Assembly (NCBI RefSeq): GCF_001314995.1
Contig: NZ_CP012938.1
Location: 5,518,001-5,582,000, forward strand
Origin: Bacteroides ovatus
GTDB taxonomy: Bacteria; Bacteroidota; Bacteroidia; Bacteroidales; Bacteroidaceae
Direction: 5' to 3'
Length of the DNA stretch: 64,000 nt
The notes under the pieces were generated by a model that searched no databases, was not told the DNA's origin, and worked only from the letters and a program-made list of their open reading frames with translations. The translations under genes were made by a program, and so were the position numbers. Within the stretch, counting starts at the first letter, position 1, and the number at the start of each line of letters is the position of its first letter. Below, one piece after another: positions 26,097 through 34,093 of the stretch.

Positions 26097-27662
26097 TTAA
26101 CTCCCGAGTTCTATCTTCCACTCACCAATCGTTCGTGTGGCGCTGTCAAAGTTTACACCTACTTTAACTATTTTCCTGTGATCCGCCTGATACGGAATAG
26201 CATACCCCTTGCTGTTAATCTGCGCTAATGCTTCTTCGGGTGTACCATCTACTTTAAATTCAAAAACATAGATGGTATCTTGAAGTTTCACAACCGCGTC
26301 TGCTCTTCCGATGGCTGTATCCACTTCCACATCTATATACTGTCCCATCAGCCGGAAAAACAGATAAAAGATTGTTTGGTAATGTTTCTCCTCCTTGTTG
26401 TTCAGTTTATTCGGGATAGATGCAAAGAAAGATTTCAGTCTTTCCAGACACTCCTCTAAATGACCGATACGCAAGTCTTTAATAAAGGACACTACATAAA
26501 ATGTATTCTCTCGTGCAGGCAGATGCACATAAGCGGGCATCAGCGATTCGATAAATCCTTTTCTTACTTCCTTGTTGGGATAAGCCAGTGTATACAGTTG
26601 GAAATCCGGATCATATCCCTTAATTGTGAGATAACCGCTTTGGTAGAGCACCGGAAGAGGATCGGTGATTCTATTGCTGGGCGCATCAAACTGTTCGGCG
26701 GTGGCGGTCGTGTTATCCAGTTCCCGGATATCAAAATCGCTTTCTTGCAGAATATCTATCAGGAAAGTGGGAGTACCGGTCGAAAACCAAAAATTGGCAT
26801 ACTTCTTCTGTGCGAATGCATTGAACAAACTGAATGGATTATAAATATCTTCACTGTTCTCACTGAAATGATAGCCGTCATATTGTTGTTTCAAATGTAC
26901 ACAGGCTTCCTCATATGTTTCCTTGTTGGCTTGGGCCATTTGTTCAATATCAATTTGCAATTGCGTGCGCAGTTCTTGTTCGGTGATGCCACAGATGGCA
27001 CTGTAATCATCCCTCATGCTGATATTCTGCAAGTTATTCAACTCGCTGAAGATACTCATTTGGCTGAATTTGCTGATACCTGTCAATAATAAGAAGCGAA
27101 GATACTGTCCCTGGGCTTTCAGTGGACTAAAGAAATCCCGCATGATATTACGTATTTCCTTTTGAACTTCATCATTATGATTGCTGTCCAGCATTGGTGA
27201 GTCATACTCATCTATTAATACCACCACCTGTTTACCCGTCTGTTTGTAAGCACGACGAATAATTCCTTCAAAACGTAAACTGAAAGTCGTTTCTCCTTCT
27301 TCCCGTTGATAAATTTTCTCCCATAAAAGCAATTGGCGGTTAATAACGGCTGACAGCATATCAGCGGTTATATATTTACTCACACTAAAATCAAAGTGTA
27401 ATACCGGATAAACCGTCCAATCCTTTTCCAGAGTCTCCATAGCCAAGCCCTGAAACAGTTCTTTTTTTCCCAGGAAATAAGCCTCTAGTGTAGAAACTAG
27501 CAAACTTTTCCCAAAGCGTCGGGGACGACTTAGAAAATAGACTTTATTTGTATGAGTCAAACGATAAATCAATTCCGTTTTATCAACATAGACACAATCA
27601 TTATTGCGTAAATCTTCAAAGTTCTGTATTCCTATCGGATATCTTCTGAAATTCTCTTCCAT
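26097..27662 (-). CDS. AAA-ATPase-like / PD-(D/E)XK nuclease superfamily protein
   Basis: A 521-residue protein of a family that is heavily expanded in Bacteroidetes. The N-terminal AAA-ATPase_like domain starts PIGIQNFEDLR with the unusual P-loop RPRRFGKS (about 46-53) and Walker B VVVLIDEYDSPML (about 146-158). The C-terminal PDDEXK_9 domain has D in RADAVVKL and EFK in VFEFKVDG (about 460-480). The biological role is unknown; suggestions include mobile-element or defence functions. It is convergent with the AraC gene and has a -7 box 33 bp upstream. The 456-bp gap beyond it to the next gene holds only promoters and a palindrome. Confidence 0.9.
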   Translation of the reverse strand: MEENFRRYPIGIQNFEDLRNNDCVYVDKTELIYRLTHTNKVYFLSRPRRFGKSLLVSTLEAYFLGKKELFQGLAMETLEKDWTVYPVLHFDFSVSKYITADMLSAVINRQLLLWEKIYQREEGETTFSLRFEGIIRRAYKQTGKQVVVLIDEYDSPMLDSNHNDEVQKEIRNIMRDFFSPLKAQGQYLRFLLLTGISKFSQMSIFSELNNLQNISMRDDYSAICGITEQELRTQLQIDIEQMAQANKETYEEACVHLKQQYDGYHFSENSEDIYNPFSLFNAFAQKKYANFWFSTGTPTFLIDILQESDFDIRELDNTTATAEQFDAPSNRITDPLPVLYQSGYLTIKGYDPDFQLYTLAYPNKEVRKGFIESLMPAYVHLPARENTFYVVSFIKDLRIGHLEECLERLKSFFASIPNKLNNKEEKHYQTIFYLFFRLMGQYIDVEVDTAIGRADAVVKLQDTIYVFEFKVDGTPEEALAQINSKGYAIPYQADHRKIVKVGVNFDSATRTIGEWKIELGS

Positions 27663-27694
27663 GACGCATATCTGTTTTTAGCGTGAAACATACA

Positions 27695-27702
27695 CAAAGA
27701 TA
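27695..27702 (-). promoter_or_regulatory. Promoter -7 box for the AAA/PDDEXK gene
   Basis: TATCTTTG on the minus strand matches TAnnTTTG, 33 bp before the ATG. Confidence 0.55.
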
Positions 27703-27750
27703 ATGATATTTAGTTTCAAGTCAATTATGCCTGTTCTTTTTTTAAGAAAG

Positions 27751-27762
27751 TCCAACGTTGGA
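27751..27762. promoter_or_regulatory. Perfect 12-bp palindrome in an otherwise empty intergenic region
   Basis: TCCAACGTTGGA is a perfect dyad about 50 bp upstream of the -7 box of the AAA/PDDEXK gene. This is where a regulator could bind, but no second copy was found. Confidence 0.3.
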
Positions 27763-28079
27763 TATATACTTAGTGGGAAAGGAGCTATCGGTGTTTCTTT
27801 GCGTAATGCATTGAAAAGCGATGAAACATATCTTTGACGACAAGCGGGTGGAAATACACTATCAGCCAAAATTTTCACCTTCTCACAACTGTCAGACGAT
27901 TAATTTTATGCATAATGAGAGATAAAAGAGTGAAGTTCCGGTCTTAAATTTGCTTATAAACAAGTTGAACTAATAGCGTAAGTAATTGATAATACGTTTG
28001 TAACATCTTGTCATCATCTTGCAACGACTCTTTCAATAGATTGTATTTATTTCGTCTTATAGTTGTAATGCCCACCCTC

Positions 28080-28087
28080 TATCTTTG
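28080..28087 (+). promoter_or_regulatory. Promoter -7 box for the TonB receptor gene
   Basis: TATCTTTG, 32 bp upstream of the receptor ATG, matches TAnnTTTG. Confidence 0.55.
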
Positions 28088-28118
28088 CCAGCGTAATTAA
28101 AACGTAGAGCAAAGTTAG

Positions 28119-30833
28119 ATGAAAAAACTATTTCTTATCCGATTTTCAGTGGCGGCCTTCTTTTGCCTGTTGTGTGTACTTCCTGCATTGGCTGCCAATA
28201 TTAAGATTAAAGGAGCTGTGAAAGACAAACTATCCAAGGAACCTTTGATAGGAGCTACGATACGTTTGCTCGGAACTCAAGCCGGAGCAGTGACCGATAT
28301 GGAGGGTAATTTCGAATTGAACAGCATGGGCGTGTTGGAAGGTATGTATGATATTGAGATTAAATATGTAGGCTACAAAACGGAAGTGCGCCGTAAAGTG
28401 CGTGTGGAGAATGGAAAACTGGTGATACTGAATCTGGAGTTGGAAACCGATGCACAGGAACTTGCCGATGTGGTGGTTGTAGCTAAGAAGAATAGGGAAA
28501 ATGAGAATATGCTGTTGCTCGAACAGCAAAAAGCAGTCATTGCCGTACAATCTGTTGGTGTCAGGGAGCTTTCCCGCAAGGGTGTTTCGGATGCAGAAGG
28601 TGCTGTGACGAAAGTTGCCGGAGTGTCTAAACAAGACGGAGTGAAAAATGTCTTTGTCCGTGGATTGGGTGACCGGTACAATGCAACTACTTTTAATGGA
28701 TTTGCTCTTCCTTCCGAAGATCCGGAATATAAGAATATCTCTCTTGATTTCTTCGGTACGGATATTATTCAGTCCGTAGGCGTAAATAAAGCATTCAACG
28801 CGGGAGGCAGCAGCGATGTCGGAGGGGCAACCATTGATATTGTATCCAAAGAACTAATTGGTAGCGGTAATCTGGGATTCGGCATTTCCGGTGGCTTGAA
28901 TACACAAACGGTAGCAGCCGATTTTCTGAAACAGGATGGAGTGAACTTCATGGGCTTTGCCAATCGTACCGAACCTGCCGATGAAAACTCATGGAACTTC
29001 AGAAATAAGTTAGACCCTTCCGCTCAACATTTTCAAATTAACCGGAGTTACAGTATTTCCGGAGGTAAACGATTCTATGTCGGAAAAGACAAAAATCCGC
29101 TTTCTTTCTTCCTGACCGCCGGACATACGACGGACTATCAGTATACGGATGAAATCATACGTAATACAACTACCAGCGGTACGGTCTACAAAGATATGAA
29201 TGGAAAGAAGTATGCGGAGAATATCAGTCAGCTGGCACTTGCCAATGTGGATTTCGATATGCAGAATCGTCATCACATCAGTTATAATTTGATGATGATT
29301 CATGCCAATACCCAGTCGGTGGGCGATTACAACGGCAAGAACTCGATTTTTAGTGACGACTATGAAAACCTCGGATTCACCCGTCGCCAACAAACGAATG
29401 ACAATATGCTGATCGTTAACCAACTGATGACTAACTGGGGATTGACCAAATCATTAAGTCTTGATGCAGGTGCTTCCTATAATATGGTGAAAGGGTATGA
29501 ACCGGATCGTCGTATCAATAACCTGACTAAAGCGGAAGACGGCTATACGTTGCTAAGGGGCAACTCACAACAGCGCTACTTCTCAACTTTAGATGAAGAC
29601 GACTTGAATGTAAAAGCGGGCTTGGTCTATCGTCTGAAAGATAATATAGAAGAAATTTCGAATGTCCGTTTTGGATATACAGGCCGATTCGTAGATGATA
29701 ACTTCAAAGCTACGGAATATAACCTGACCGTAGGACATGTTTCTACCCTCCCTTCTTTGGACGACTTCTCGCTTGACGATTATTATAATCAGGAAAACTT
29801 TGCTTCCGACTGGTTCAAGATACAAAAGAACTTAGATGAATATACCGTAAAAAAGAATATCCATTCCGCTTATGCCGAGGCTACCTACCAGTTTACTCCC
29901 CGTTGGATTGTGAATCTGGGAATGAAATACGACAAAGTAGATATTGAAGTGGATTACAATGTGAATCGTGGAGGCTCTAAAGGAAACAATACCATCCAAA
30001 AAGATTATTTCCTGCCCAGCTTGAATCTCAAATACAATCTGAATGATAAAAACTCGCTTCGTCTGGGAGCTAGTAAAACATATACGCTTCCGCAGGCAAA
30101 GGAAATATCTCCTTACCGTTATGTCGGCGTGAACTTCAACAGTCAGGGTAACCCCAATCTGAAACCTTCGGATCATTATAACCTTGATCTGAAGTGGGAC
30201 TTTAATCCCACTCCGACCGAGTTGATTTCTCTCACAGCTTTCTATAAATTGATTAAGAATCCGATATCCCGCATCGAAGTGGCAAGCGCCGGAGGTTATC
30301 TTTCTTATGAGAATATAGCGGATAAGGCAACCGTGGCAGGAGTGGAAGTAGAAATACGTAAGAATCTGTTTGTCCGTCCGGTGAGTAATGCTGCGCACGG
30401 AATGAATAAACTCTCTTTGGGATTGAATGGCTCTTATATCTACACGAATGCAAAAATGCCTTTGGCAACGGTTACCACCGGTTCGCAACTGGAAGGAGCC
30501 GCACCGTGGATTGTCAATTTCGACCTCTCGCATAACTTCACGAAAGGAGAACGCAGTTTTGTCAATACATTGGTACTTAATTATGTGAGTGATAAAATAT
30601 ATACCATTGGCACACAGGGCTATCAGGATATAATGGAGCAGGGAGTACTGACCCTGGATTTTGTGTCCCAAGCCAAACTGAACAAGCATCTTTCCTTTAA
30701 CCTGAAAGCCCGCAACCTGCTGAATTCCTCTTATAAGTTAAGTCGCAAAGCGAACGAAAACGGGGAAAAGGTGATATTGAATGATTATAAGAAAGGAATA
30801 AATATAAGCCTGGGAGTGTCGTGTACATTCTAA
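28119..30833 (+). CDS. TonB-dependent outer-membrane receptor (non-SusC type)
   Basis: A 904-residue outer-membrane transporter: signal peptide (to about 25, LPALAA), a carboxypeptidase-D-like regulatory domain (about 27-110, IKGAVKDKLSKEPLIGAT), a plug (about 140-250, with NVFVRGLGDRYNATTFNG and SDVGGATIDIVSK), and a 22-strand barrel ending in an aromatic residue (SLGVSCTF). It lacks the SusC plug signature and no susD follows. Instead the next gene, 43 bp downstream, encodes a predicted beta-helix lipoprotein. The substrate is unknown. The pair probably forms one transcription unit ending at the IS element. Confidence 0.9.
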   Translation: MKKLFLIRFSVAAFFCLLCVLPALAANIKIKGAVKDKLSKEPLIGATIRLLGTQAGAVTDMEGNFELNSMGVLEGMYDIEIKYVGYKTEVRRKVRVENGKLVILNLELETDAQELADVVVVAKKNRENENMLLLEQQKAVIAVQSVGVRELSRKGVSDAEGAVTKVAGVSKQDGVKNVFVRGLGDRYNATTFNGFALPSEDPEYKNISLDFFGTDIIQSVGVNKAFNAGGSSDVGGATIDIVSKELIGSGNLGFGISGGLNTQTVAADFLKQDGVNFMGFANRTEPADENSWNFRNKLDPSAQHFQINRSYSISGGKRFYVGKDKNPLSFFLTAGHTTDYQYTDEIIRNTTTSGTVYKDMNGKKYAENISQLALANVDFDMQNRHHISYNLMMIHANTQSVGDYNGKNSIFSDDYENLGFTRRQQTNDNMLIVNQLMTNWGLTKSLSLDAGASYNMVKGYEPDRRINNLTKAEDGYTLLRGNSQQRYFSTLDEDDLNVKAGLVYRLKDNIEEISNVRFGYTGRFVDDNFKATEYNLTVGHVSTLPSLDDFSLDDYYNQENFASDWFKIQKNLDEYTVKKNIHSAYAEATYQFTPRWIVNLGMKYDKVDIEVDYNVNRGGSKGNNTIQKDYFLPSLNLKYNLNDKNSLRLGASKTYTLPQAKEISPYRYVGVNFNSQGNPNLKPSDHYNLDLKWDFNPTPTELISLTAFYKLIKNPISRIEVASAGGYLSYENIADKATVAGVEVEIRKNLFVRPVSNAAHGMNKLSLGLNGSYIYTNAKMPLATVTTGSQLEGAAPWIVNFDLSHNFTKGERSFVNTLVLNYVSDKIYTIGTQGYQDIMEQGVLTLDFVSQAKLNKHLSFNLKARNLLNSSYKLSRKANENGEKVILNDYKKGINISLGVSCTF

Positions 30834-30876
30834 GCCGGGTGATGAAATAAGATTATTAACTAATAATGAAAGCAAA

Positions 30877-32085
30877 ATGAAAAGATTGTTTGTGAACTTT
30901 ATGACGTTTGCCGTTATGGCAACAGCACTTACATTGACTGCATGTAGCAGTGATAGTGACGGAGACGGTGATGGTAACGGAGATGGTGGAAACAACGGTG
31001 GGACCGGTAGCTCTATTGTTGTGGGCGAAAATATCCTGTCCGGCACGCTGACCGGAGAACAGACACTGGAAGCTAAGGAATATATTCTGAACGGAACGGT
31101 AGTCATTGAAAATGGAGGCCGTCTGAATATCCCTGCCGGAACAACGATTAAGGCTCGCGAAGGTTTCAGCAGTTATCTGCTGGTAGCACAGGGCGGTAAA
31201 CTTTATGCTGACGGTACAGCTGATAAACCGATTGTTTTCACTGCCAATTCAACAACCCCTACATCCGGCTATTGGGGAGGAATCATTATCAATGGTAAAG
31301 CTCCGATTTCCGGTTCGAACGCCAATAAGAGTGATACAGGTCTGACGGAAATCGACAACAACTATAAATACGGTGGTAATGTCGATAATGACAATTCCGG
31401 TTCACTGACTTATGTGAAAATCTGCTATGCCGGTGCCCGCTCTACTGCCGATATCGAGCACAACGGATTGACACTGAACGGTGTTGGAAACGGTACCAAG
31501 ATTGAGAATATCTACATTCTTGAGAGCGCGGATGATGCCGTCGAATTCTTTGGCGGTACGGTGAATGTAACCAACTTGTTGGCTGTGAACCCGGATGATG
31601 ACATGTTCGACTTCACTCAAGGATATTCCGGTAAATTGAAAAACTGCTATGGCGTTTGGGAAAGCGGTTATACCAGTACGGAAGCAGATCCGCGCGGCAT
31701 TGAAGCAGATGGTAACTTGGATGGTGACTATTCGGATCATTTACGTCAGTCGGATTTTACGGTTGAAAATATGACAATCGTAAATAATGCTGCCAATACA
31801 ACGGATAATGTAGACCGTATGCAAGATGTGATTAAAATCCGTCGTGGAGCAAAAGCTACGATCACCAATGCCTTTGTCAAAGGTTCAGGCGGTACAATCG
31901 ATTTGATTGATATGAATGACAGTAAAGGTGCAGGAAATGCTGCTTCCAGCATCAGCATCACCCATACATTGAACTTTAAGAATAAGCTGAACGGTACATT
32001 GAATACATTTACCGAGCCAACTACGAATACAGGTGCAGATGCATCCCTGTTCACTTGGAGCGGATATAATTTCTCTTCCTTATAA
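30877..32085 (+). CDS. Surface lipoprotein, predicted parallel beta-helix
   Basis: A 402-residue lipoprotein. The signal peptide has lipobox LTAC with C23, followed by SSDSDGDGDGNGDG, an acidic stretch like the Bacteroidetes export signal that sends lipoproteins to the cell surface. The rest is rich in Asn/Gly/Thr with short repeating strands (LNGTVVIENGGRLNIPAGTTIKA, VENMTIVNNAA, ATITNAFVKGSGG) typical of a right-handed beta-helix. No catalytic signature is recognised. It follows the TonB receptor closely and is probably its surface partner, playing the SusD role with a different fold. A polysaccharide-binding role would fit but is not shown. Confidence 0.75.
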   Translation: MKRLFVNFMTFAVMATALTLTACSSDSDGDGDGNGDGGNNGGTGSSIVVGENILSGTLTGEQTLEAKEYILNGTVVIENGGRLNIPAGTTIKAREGFSSYLLVAQGGKLYADGTADKPIVFTANSTTPTSGYWGGIIINGKAPISGSNANKSDTGLTEIDNNYKYGGNVDNDNSGSLTYVKICYAGARSTADIEHNGLTLNGVGNGTKIENIYILESADDAVEFFGGTVNVTNLLAVNPDDDMFDFTQGYSGKLKNCYGVWESGYTSTEADPRGIEADGNLDGDYSDHLRQSDFTVENMTIVNNAANTTDNVDRMQDVIKIRRGAKATITNAFVKGSGGTIDLIDMNDSKGAGNAASSISITHTLNFKNKLNGTLNTFTEPTTNTGADASLFTWSGYNFSSL

Positions 32086-32128
32086 ATAAGATATAGAGTA
32101 GCAAAGTGTATCTTTTTTAATAGGAGGT

Positions 32129-32158
32129 ATGAGGTTGTGTCAAAACGTTGGCACAACC
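32129..32158 (+). repeat. IS left terminal inverted repeat
   Basis: Pairs with 33948-33977 at 27 of 30 positions. It contains an internal hairpin GAGGTTGTG/CACAACCTC (32131-32160) that could also terminate transcription from the upstream lipoprotein gene. Confidence 0.85.
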
Positions 32159-32196
32159 TCTTTTATATTTTACAGTTCTGCTATATTTTCTTTTGG

Positions 32197-33858
32197 CTAT
32201 GCTGCTTTTTCCTCATGCATTTGGCAACAAGTTGCTATATTCCAATTATATCGGGTTATAAATAGTCCCATAAACATATATTTGGCAACTGTAATGAGCC
32301 CCTTTCCTTCTTTTATCAGTTTAGCACACATTTTTTTGATATTAAAGGCTATAGCAAAGAAAGCAAAGTCCATTGTAACCTTGTCTTCTCCCACATGCCG
32401 GAATCTTCTGTATGCCATGTTGTATTTCATTTGTCCAAACACAGCCTCTGGTTCTATACACCTCCTGCCTCTATGCTTGATACCTTCTTCTGAGAGCAAC
32501 CTTTCCCGTGCCTGCCGTTTGTATTGATTTAATCGGTGGTTGACTTCTATAATACGGTTCCCCCGAGCTTTAAAACAACTGCCACGCAAAGGGCAACCTT
32601 CGCATCTTTTTGCTTTATACCGGGCACTTTCGATGATGTATCCGCTCGCTGTCTTGTCACGTTTGGTTCCTATACGGTTCATGTGCTGTCCCATAGGACA
32701 AACGTAATAATCCTCTTGGGCATTGTAATGGAGACTTTCGGCATGGAATGGGTTGGGAGTATAACGAGGACGCTGTTCTTTATGGAAGTAATTATACTTG
32801 ATGAAGGCTTCTATCCCATTCTCCTGCATGAACCGGTAATTTTCTTCCGAACCGTAACCGGAGTCTGCCACACAGATATTCGGTAAACGGTTATAGCGGT
32901 ACTGGAAAGAGTGGAAAAAAGGTATGAGGGTCAGTGTATCGGTAGGGTTGGGAAACAGACGGAAGTCTGTGATGAATTGGTTTTCAGTACCTATTTGCAG
33001 ATTATATCCGGGTTTGGTCTGCCCGTTCTTCATGGCATCTTCTTTCATGCGCATGAATGTGGCACCAGGATCGGTCTTGGAATAGGAGTTACGTTCTCCA
33101 AGGGTATCAAGGTGATTGTCGTATTCTATCAGCTTGTCACGATACCCTTCAAGTTCCATGACCTGCTTCTTCTTTTTGCGCAGGGCTTTCTTTTCTTCCT
33201 TATCCTTTGTTGCAGGCTGGCGTTCCAGGGCTTCTTTAAGTTCATCCACTATGTCAGAGAGCCTGCAGGGAGTAAACTCCACGGATGTGTCTTTTATAGA
33301 GTTCTCCTGTGCAATGGCTTCATCCACCTGTTCCAAGAGAATACGGATTTTATCCATTAGTCTCGTACGGTTCCGTTCGACTGTCTTGCGCCAGACAAAA
33401 GTATATTTGTTGGCTTTGGATTCAATCTTGGTGCCGTCGATATACTCCACATCAAGGCTGATGAAACCTTTATCGGCAAGGACAAGAACCAACTGGGTAA
33501 ATACATTATTTATTTCCTCCTTTACACGGTTACGAAAACGGTTGATCGTGATAAAATCCGGATGCTCATTACCGGCAAGCCAAATATAATGAATGTCACG
33601 AAGGAGGTGCTTCTCTATTTTACGGCAAGAATAGATATTATTCATGTAGGCGTAGATTATCACCTTAAGCATCATTTTAGGATGATAAGGACAACGGCCC
33701 GTTTCCTTATAAAGCTTCTTGAAACTCTCAAGATTGAGATTGTCAATAACAGCATTCACGATGCGGACCGGGTCGGTCGCAGCTATGTTTTCATCAATTC
33801 TTTGTGGAAAAAGAACGGTTTGGTTGGGAATGTAAGGACGAAAATGTAACTTTGCCAT
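32197..33858 (-). CDS. IS1182-family transposase
   Basis: A 553-residue DDE transposase. The N-terminal domain begins MAKLHFRPYIPNQ and includes YHPKMMLKVIIYAYMNNIYSCRK. The acidic triad is visible as D in EYIDGTKIESKANKYTF, D in VADSGYGSEENY and E in EPEAVFGQMKYN. A Cys cluster (CEGCPLRGSCFKA) lies before the last Glu. I chose the ATG at 33858 over one 48 bp upstream because the family starts with MAKLHFRPY. The reading frame is intact, so the element may be active. Confidence 0.93.
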   Translation of the reverse strand: MAKLHFRPYIPNQTVLFPQRIDENIAATDPVRIVNAVIDNLNLESFKKLYKETGRCPYHPKMMLKVIIYAYMNNIYSCRKIEKHLLRDIHYIWLAGNEHPDFITINRFRNRVKEEINNVFTQLVLVLADKGFISLDVEYIDGTKIESKANKYTFVWRKTVERNRTRLMDKIRILLEQVDEAIAQENSIKDTSVEFTPCRLSDIVDELKEALERQPATKDKEEKKALRKKKKQVMELEGYRDKLIEYDNHLDTLGERNSYSKTDPGATFMRMKEDAMKNGQTKPGYNLQIGTENQFITDFRLFPNPTDTLTLIPFFHSFQYRYNRLPNICVADSGYGSEENYRFMQENGIEAFIKYNYFHKEQRPRYTPNPFHAESLHYNAQEDYYVCPMGQHMNRIGTKRDKTASGYIIESARYKAKRCEGCPLRGSCFKARGNRIIEVNHRLNQYKRQARERLLSEEGIKHRGRRCIEPEAVFGQMKYNMAYRRFRHVGEDKVTMDFAFFAIAFNIKKMCAKLIKEGKGLITVAKYMFMGLFITRYNWNIATCCQMHEEKAA

Positions 33859-33904
33859 AACGAAAAACTTTATACCTAAAGATACGAAAACTTTGGGTAA
33901 TAAC

Positions 33905-33932
33905 AAAGCCCGGGCTTGAGAAAGTCTGGGCT
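33905..33932. terminator. Hairpin inside the IS right end
   Basis: AAAGCCCGGGCTT pairs with AAGTCTGGGCTTT around a GAGA loop (11 of 13 pairs). It lies between the IS end and the transposase start, as in elements that protect themselves from read-through transcription. Confidence 0.5.
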
Positions 33933-33947
33933 TTGCGCATAAAAAAA

Positions 33948-33977
33948 GGCTGTGTCAGCGTTTTGACACAACCTCAT
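33948..33977 (-). repeat. IS right terminal inverted repeat
   Basis: Reverse complement of the left end at 27 of 30 positions. Confidence 0.85.
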
Positions 33978-34055
33978 ATTCTATTTATTTGTTTTCGTAA
34001 TCTTCTTTTAGCTTTTTTATTTGCTCCTTTATGGTATCAGTGATTACCTTTTTCG

Positions 34056-34063
34056 TATATTTG
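34056..34063 (+). promoter_or_regulatory. Promoter -7 box for the histidine kinase
   Basis: TATATTTG matches TAnnTTTG and lies 31 bp before the ATG at 34094, about 80 bp beyond the IS end. It supports that start rather than the in-frame ATG at 34031. Confidence 0.55.
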
Positions 34064-34093
34064 TCAACCTATTATTTTACAACGATACAAAAT

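Larger units (their letters stand above)
32129..33977 (-). mobile_element. IS1182-family insertion sequence
   Basis: A 1.85-kb element holding one transposase gene, bounded by 30-bp terminal inverted repeats (32129-32158 and 33948-33977) that match at 27 of 30 positions; the outer 19 bp (ATGAGGTTGTGTCAAAACG) are identical. No clear target duplication is visible beyond AT/TA at the junctions. The left end folds back on itself (GAGGTTGTG/CACAACCTC), and another hairpin near the right end (33905-33932) could block incoming transcription. It lies between the lipoprotein gene and the histidine kinase gene and interrupts neither. Confidence 0.9.

Noticed and set aside
26086..26111. GAACTCGG/CCGAGTTC hairpin between the convergent AraC and AAA/PDDEXK genes
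   Set aside because: It overlaps the coding end of the minus-strand gene and lacks a T run on either strand, so it is not called a terminator.
27678..27878. 66-codon minus-strand frame upstream of the AAA/PDDEXK gene
   Set aside because: It overlaps that gene's promoter box and shows no signal, motif or ribosome site.
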